Part shown: positions 60,666-64,000 of the stretch, in pieces
How the letters are laid out: each line of letters starts with the position of its first letter
Numbering within the stretch: the first letter of the stretch is position 1
Source: Gemmatimonadota bacterium
GTDB lineage: Bacteria > Gemmatimonadota > Gemmatimonadetes > Gemmatimonadales > Gemmatimonadaceae
Length of the DNA: 64,000 nt
Assembly: GCA_016719105.1 (NCBI GenBank)
Contig: JADKAQ010000002.1
Coordinates: 1-64,000, forward strand
Direction of reading: 5' to 3'
Notes under the pieces: generated by a model
Told to the model about the DNA's origin: nothing
Database searches by the model: none
The model's input: only the letters and a program-made list of their open reading frames with translations
Position numbers and translations under genes: made by a program

Positions 60666-61775
60666 CTAACGGGTCTTCACGTGGACGGTGACCGACATCC
60701 CGGGGCGCAGCGGGCGGTCGGGGCCGCATCCCGTGGTGATGGCGATGCGCACGGGGACGCGCTGGACGACCTTGGTGAAGTTGCCGGTGGCGTTGTCGGG
60801 CGGGATGAGGGCGAACCTCGCGCCGGTCGCGGCGCTGAGCGATTCGACGCGCCCGGTCGCCACGCAGCCCTCGTACGCATCCACGTCGAAGTCGGCCGGC
60901 TGCCCCACGCGGAGCGACGCCAACTGCGTTTCCTTGAAGTTGGCGGAGACCCAGGTGTCCTGGTCGTCGACCACCGTGAGCACGGGCTGGCCGGCCTGCA
61001 CGAGCTGTCCGGCCTCGACCTGCTTGCGCGAGACGTAACCGTCGCGCGGGGCGACGATGCGCGTGTACGTCAGCTGCAACGCGGCGTTGTCACGCACCGC
61101 CTGCGCCGAGGCAAGGCGTGCGCGCGCCAGCCGCGTGCCGACCTGCGCATTCTCCACGCCGGCACTCGCGCCGGCCGCCTGTCGCTCCGCCGACTCCAGG
61201 TTGGCGGTCGAGGCGCGCACCGCGAGCTCGGCGGCATCGAGTTGCTGTCGGGAGACGATCTGCTTCGCGACCAGCTCCTGCATGCGCCCGAGGTCGGCCT
61301 GGGCCTTCTGCAGGTTGGCGCGGGCGGCGGCGACCTGCGCCTCGACCGAGGCGCGCTGGCTGGTCGCGGAGCGCACGACCGTCTCGGACTGCCCGGCGAT
61401 GCCCTTGCTCCCGGCGACGGCGCGCGCGGCCTCGAGGTCGGCGTCGGCCTGGGCGAGGCGCACGCGGAACTCGCTGTCGTCGAGCACGAGGAGCGTGTCG
61501 CCGGCCTTCACGCGTTCGTTCTCGCGTACGCGAATGTCGGCCACGAAGCCTCCGACGCGGCTGACCACGGGGATGATGTGCCCATCCACTTGGGCGTTGT
61601 CGGTGGAGGCGTGGGTGCGGCCGAAGCTCCACGAACGCACCCCGGCAGCGATGCCGGCGATCGCGGCGACACCGACGATGCCGAGCACGATGCGCTGGCG
61701 TGTCGCGCCGCGCGCAGCGGCGGGTGACGTGGGGGCTGACGGGGGGGGCGCTTCGAGGGGGGCAGCAGTGGACAT
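60666..61775 (-). CDS. EmrA/HlyD-family membrane-fusion protein
   Basis: 369 residues from ATG 61775. An Ala/Pro-rich cytosolic N-terminus, one membrane helix (about 29-48, RIVLGIVGVAAIAGIAAGV), a lipoyl-like domain (STDNAQVDGHIIPVVSRVGG), a long coiled hairpin (about 105-215) and a beta-barrel (VDDQDTWVSANFKETQLASL) follow in order. This single-anchor layout is that of EmrA, partner of the downstream EmrB. The frame is open further upstream but would overlap the preceding tolC gene. The stop TAG lies inside a CGTTAGGC word. Confidence 0.93.
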   Translation of the reverse strand: MSTAAPLEAPPPSAPTSPAAARGATRQRIVLGIVGVAAIAGIAAGVRSWSFGRTHASTDNAQVDGHIIPVVSRVGGFVADIRVRENERVKAGDTLLVLDDSEFRVRLAQADADLEAARAVAGSKGIAGQSETVVRSATSQRASVEAQVAAARANLQKAQADLGRMQELVAKQIVSRQQLDAAELAVRASTANLESAERQAAGASAGVENAQVGTRLARARLASAQAVRDNAALQLTYTRIVAPRDGYVSRKQVEAGQLVQAGQPVLTVVDDQDTWVSANFKETQLASLRVGQPADFDVDAYEGCVATGRVESLSAATGARFALIPPDNATGNFTKVVQRVPVRIAITTGCGPDRPLRPGMSVTVHVKTR

Positions 61776-61839
61776 GACCGATGGCAAAGGGCGGTGACGA
61801 TCGACGGGGGCGGTGCGCTGGCGAGACGGGATCGTCGCG

Positions 61840-63219
61840 TCAGCGAAGCGAGCGGGCATCTCCCTGGGCGCGGGCGAGCGAGATGCGCGCGACGTGCCAG
61901 GCGGTGAGGGCATCGATCACGAGCGTGCGGGCGGCGTTGAGCCCTAACGACGCGGTGACGACATCGGCGTTGCCCGACACCCCAGCCCGGAAGCGCTCGC
62001 GGGCCTGGGCGAGCTCCTGGTCGGCGAGGGCGACGCGCTCACGGGCGGCGTCGAGCTGTTCGCGGGTGGCGGCGAGTTCGTCGCGTGCGCCGCGAACGTC
62101 GAGCCCGACCTGACGGGCGAGGTCGCGACGGTGCACCTCGAGTTCGTGCCGGGCCGCGGCCTGCTCCTCGAGGCGTCCTTCGTTGCGGAAGCCGGCGAAG
62201 ATCGGGACGGAGAGCTGCACCCCCCAGGAATAGGTGCGGAGGTACGACGTGCCGTCGCCGGCGATGGGGCCGTGATCTCCAAAGGCCGACAGCGTGGGAA
62301 GCTTGTCGCGCCGGATGGCCCGTTCGGCCTGCGTGGCGGTGACGAGTTGCGCGTCGAGCGCGCGAATGTCCGGGCGCTGCGCCACGGCGAGGTCGAGGTC
62401 GCGTGGTGCCGTTTCGGGGAGGGCGAGGGCGGCCAGCGAGTCGGCGGCGATGAGTCGTTCGTCCGGGGCGAGGCCGAGGATGCGCGACAACTCGAGCGCG
62501 GCGCGATCGCGCTCGAGGCGAGCGGCCACCTGCTGGGCGCGGATCTGCGCGGCCTGCGAACGGGCGCGCGTCACGTCGAGCGCCACTCCCACGCCGGCCG
62601 TGAGCTGGTCCTGGGCGATGCCGAGCAGGTCGGCGGCGAGCGTGGAGTCGGCGCGACGGGCGGCGATCTGGGCGTCGGCACGCAGGAGGCGGACGTAGCC
62701 CGCGGCGGCCTGCCCGGCCGCTCGCTCCGCGGCCACGTCGGCTTCGGTGCCGGCGGCGGTGGCGGCGGTGCGGGCCACGCGCAGCCGCTCCAGTGCGCCG
62801 GCGTCGAACAGGACCTGCGAGACGCGGGCGCGGAGGTCGGTGCTGAGCACCGGCCCCAGGACCTCACCGTCGGGATTGAAGAAGGAGCTGCCGTCGGCGC
62901 CCCTGAAGGCGAAGCCCAAGGTGGCCGTGTTGAAGGTGCGTCCGGCCTCGACCGCGGACGCGGAGATGTTCGGCAGGAGGTCGGCGCGGCGCAGGCGGAT
63001 GCGCGCCGCGGCCTGTGCGGTTCGCGCGTGCGCGACCTCGACGCCGGCGTTCTGCTCGGTGGCGAGTCGGACGACATCACCTAACGACACGCGGCGCGCG
63101 GCCGGTGCCTGTGCGGCGAGGGAGGGGACGGCTGCGAGTGGCAGGAGGAGCGTGACGACCAGGCGCGTGGCGTCACGGCCCCTGCGCCGGGCGGCGCGTG
63201 GGGAGCGAGAATCAGGCAT
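61840..63219 (-). CDS. TolC-family outer-membrane efflux protein (second copy)
   Basis: 459 residues. An Arg-rich start and signal peptide (about 15-38, LVVTLLLPLAAVPSLAAQAP) precede two helical repeats (RRVSLGDVVRLATEQNAGVE; ARVSQVLFDAGALERLRVAR) and the barrel part WGVQLSVPIFAGFRNEGRL. It is the exit duct of the EmrAB pump. Its start overlaps the tetR stop by 8 bp, so repressor and channel are translated together. It is only distantly similar to the tolC at 55.5 kb, so the two pumps have separate channels. Confidence 0.92.
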   Translation of the reverse strand: MPDSRSPRAARRRGRDATRLVVTLLLPLAAVPSLAAQAPAARRVSLGDVVRLATEQNAGVEVAHARTAQAAARIRLRRADLLPNISASAVEAGRTFNTATLGFAFRGADGSSFFNPDGEVLGPVLSTDLRARVSQVLFDAGALERLRVARTAATAAGTEADVAAERAAGQAAAGYVRLLRADAQIAARRADSTLAADLLGIAQDQLTAGVGVALDVTRARSQAAQIRAQQVAARLERDRAALELSRILGLAPDERLIAADSLAALALPETAPRDLDLAVAQRPDIRALDAQLVTATQAERAIRRDKLPTLSAFGDHGPIAGDGTSYLRTYSWGVQLSVPIFAGFRNEGRLEEQAAARHELEVHRRDLARQVGLDVRGARDELAATREQLDAARERVALADQELAQARERFRAGVSGNADVVTASLGLNAARTLVIDALTAWHVARISLARAQGDARSLR

Positions 63220-63979
63220 CGGGGACGGTCGGGGGCGTCGCGGCCCCGTGAGGCGGGACGAGGCTGCGCAGGGCGAACTCGATGACCGAGTCGCGCACGG
63301 TATCGGCGCAGTCGCTCATGCTCGAGTCGAACAGGGTCCGTCGTTCGTACCACAGGGCGTGCGTGAGGAGCAGGGAGGTGACGAGTCGCGCGGTGACGAG
63401 CGGGTCGGCGGCGACGAAGTCGCCGCGCGCGATGCCGCGGGCGATGAGGCTTGCCGTCAGGCGCAACGACCGTTCGACGACCTCGTTGCCGTAGAAGCGC
63501 ATGAGGTCGGGAAAGTGATGCAGCTCGGCGTGCACCAGGCGGTACATCGCGAGGTAGGTCGGGGAGCGCAGGTGGTTCCACTGCATCGTCATGTAGCGCC
63601 GCAGGTCGTCGACCCCGGGGAGCTCTTCATGGGCGCGACGTTCGGCGTCTTGCTCCGCGGCCTCGATCACGGAGATGACCTTGGCCTCGACGACCGCGCG
63701 GAAGAGTTCCTCCTTGCTCGTGAAGTAGAGGTAGATCGTCCCCTTCGAGACGCCGGCGCGGCGGGCGATCTCGTCGAGGCGCGCCCCTTCGAGACCAGTG
63801 TCGCTGAAGACCTCGAAGGCGGCCTCGATGAGCTGGCGGGGGCGTTCCTCCGGGAGTCGACGCCAGCGCGGCGCCGGCGATTCGGCGAGGACGGCGACGG
63901 AGGCGGGCGCCTCAGGCGGCGCGGCGGCGCGATCGGCGCCGTGCGCCATGTCGGGGGCGATCATGGGAGCAGAGTCCAT
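63212..63979 (-). CDS. TetR-family transcriptional repressor
   Basis: 255 residues. A Pro/Ala-rich N-terminal extension (about 1-42) precedes the DNA-binding domain (about 47-95: RQLIEAAFEVFSDTGLEGA, RLDEIARRAGVSKGTIYLYF). A helical ligand-binding and dimerisation domain completes it. It most likely represses the tetR-tolC-emrA-emrB operon and lets go when a pump substrate binds. The start is uncertain: ATG 63979 directly follows a candidate operator and leaves no room for a Shine-Dalgarno; in-frame ATGs at 63964 and 63949 are possible. Confidence 0.92.
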   Translation of the reverse strand: MDSAPMIAPDMAHGADRAAAPPEAPASVAVLAESPAPRWRRLPEERPRQLIEAAFEVFSDTGLEGARLDEIARRAGVSKGTIYLYFTSKEELFRAVVEAKVISVIEAAEQDAERRAHEELPGVDDLRRYMTMQWNHLRSPTYLAMYRLVHAELHHFPDLMRFYGNEVVERSLRLTASLIARGIARGDFVAADPLVTARLVTSLLLTHALWYERRTLFDSSMSDCADTVRDSVIEFALRSLVPPHGAATPPTVPDA

Positions 63980-63980
63980 G

Positions 63981-64000
63981 TTAGTGACTGGACGGTAAGT
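63981..64000 (-). promoter_or_regulatory. possible TetR operator at the window edge
   Basis: TTAGTGACTG followed by GACGGTAAGT directly upstream of the tetR start forms an imperfect dyad of the GACTG-CGGTC type common in TetR operators. The window ends here, so the other side of the promoter cannot be seen. Confidence 0.35.

Overview
The window is 64 kb of GC-rich bacterial chromosome (high sixties per cent GC by eye) holding about 47 protein genes. I found no tRNA, rRNA, CRISPR array, IS element or prophage. It looks like a free-living, aerobic, Gram-negative heterotroph. Features behind this are an SusC/SusD-type pair, TolC-type outer-membrane channels, a TonB receptor, a caa3-type cytochrome oxidase with a cytochrome-c-fused subunit II, many secreted hydrolases and several Tat-exported enzymes. 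The overall style fits Gemmatimonadota, but that is an inference from gene content; no marker-gene search was possible.

Left part (1-25 kb). Leftward genes: the N-terminal part of a methylmalonate-semialdehyde dehydrogenase, two tandem secreted amidohydrolases (the second without the metal-binding residues) and a Tat-exported HisC-like aminotransferase. Rightward genes: gyrA, a secreted beta-propeller protein, the SusC/SusD-like pair, a threonine dehydratase overlapping a response-regulator/GGDEF protein, a PQQ-type sugar dehydrogenase coupled to an M1 aminopeptidase, and a lysine-6-dehydrogenase-like enzyme. Then leftward again: a DacB-type D-Ala-D-Ala carboxypeptidase with a repeat-built signal region and a histone-like linker, and a heparan-glucosaminide-acetyltransferase-like membrane protein.

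Middle (25-46 kb). A four-gene cytochrome oxidase operon (coxB-A-C-D, leftward) follows an aspartase fused to a cyclic-nucleotide-binding-like domain. Next come an S9 peptidase, a Tat-exported sugar isomerase/epimerase-like protein, a Tat-exported asparaginase-type Ntn hydrolase, an MCP-like protein, leuS and a lipoprotein with two cupredoxin-like domains. A tightly overlapping trio follows (ornithine-cyclodeaminase family, serine/threonine dehydratase, metallo-beta-lactamase-fold hydrolase), then a small membrane protein and a double-PDZ protein.

Right part (47-64 kb). A ZnuD-like TonB receptor is followed by a kup potassium-transporter gene broken by several frameshifts. Then comes a leftward locus: ECF sigma factor, putative membrane anti-sigma factor, Spy-like periplasmic protein, TolC, MacA-like adaptor, MacB-like permease and a PadR repressor, with five copies of an operator-like palindrome in front of the repressor. 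I read this as an envelope-stress-responsive efflux system. After an HD-domain protein the window ends with a second pump, tetR-tolC-emrA-emrB.

Three signals are not explained by the genes. (i) The non-palindromic word CGTTAGGC / GCCTAACG is strongly over-represented, mostly as a rare TTA Leu codon before Gly. (ii) A purine-rich intergenic repeat built from GAAGACGRG recurs in leaders of unrelated genes. (iii) Short tandem repeats of 18 bp and 11 bp lie at gene ends or in a signal-peptide region.
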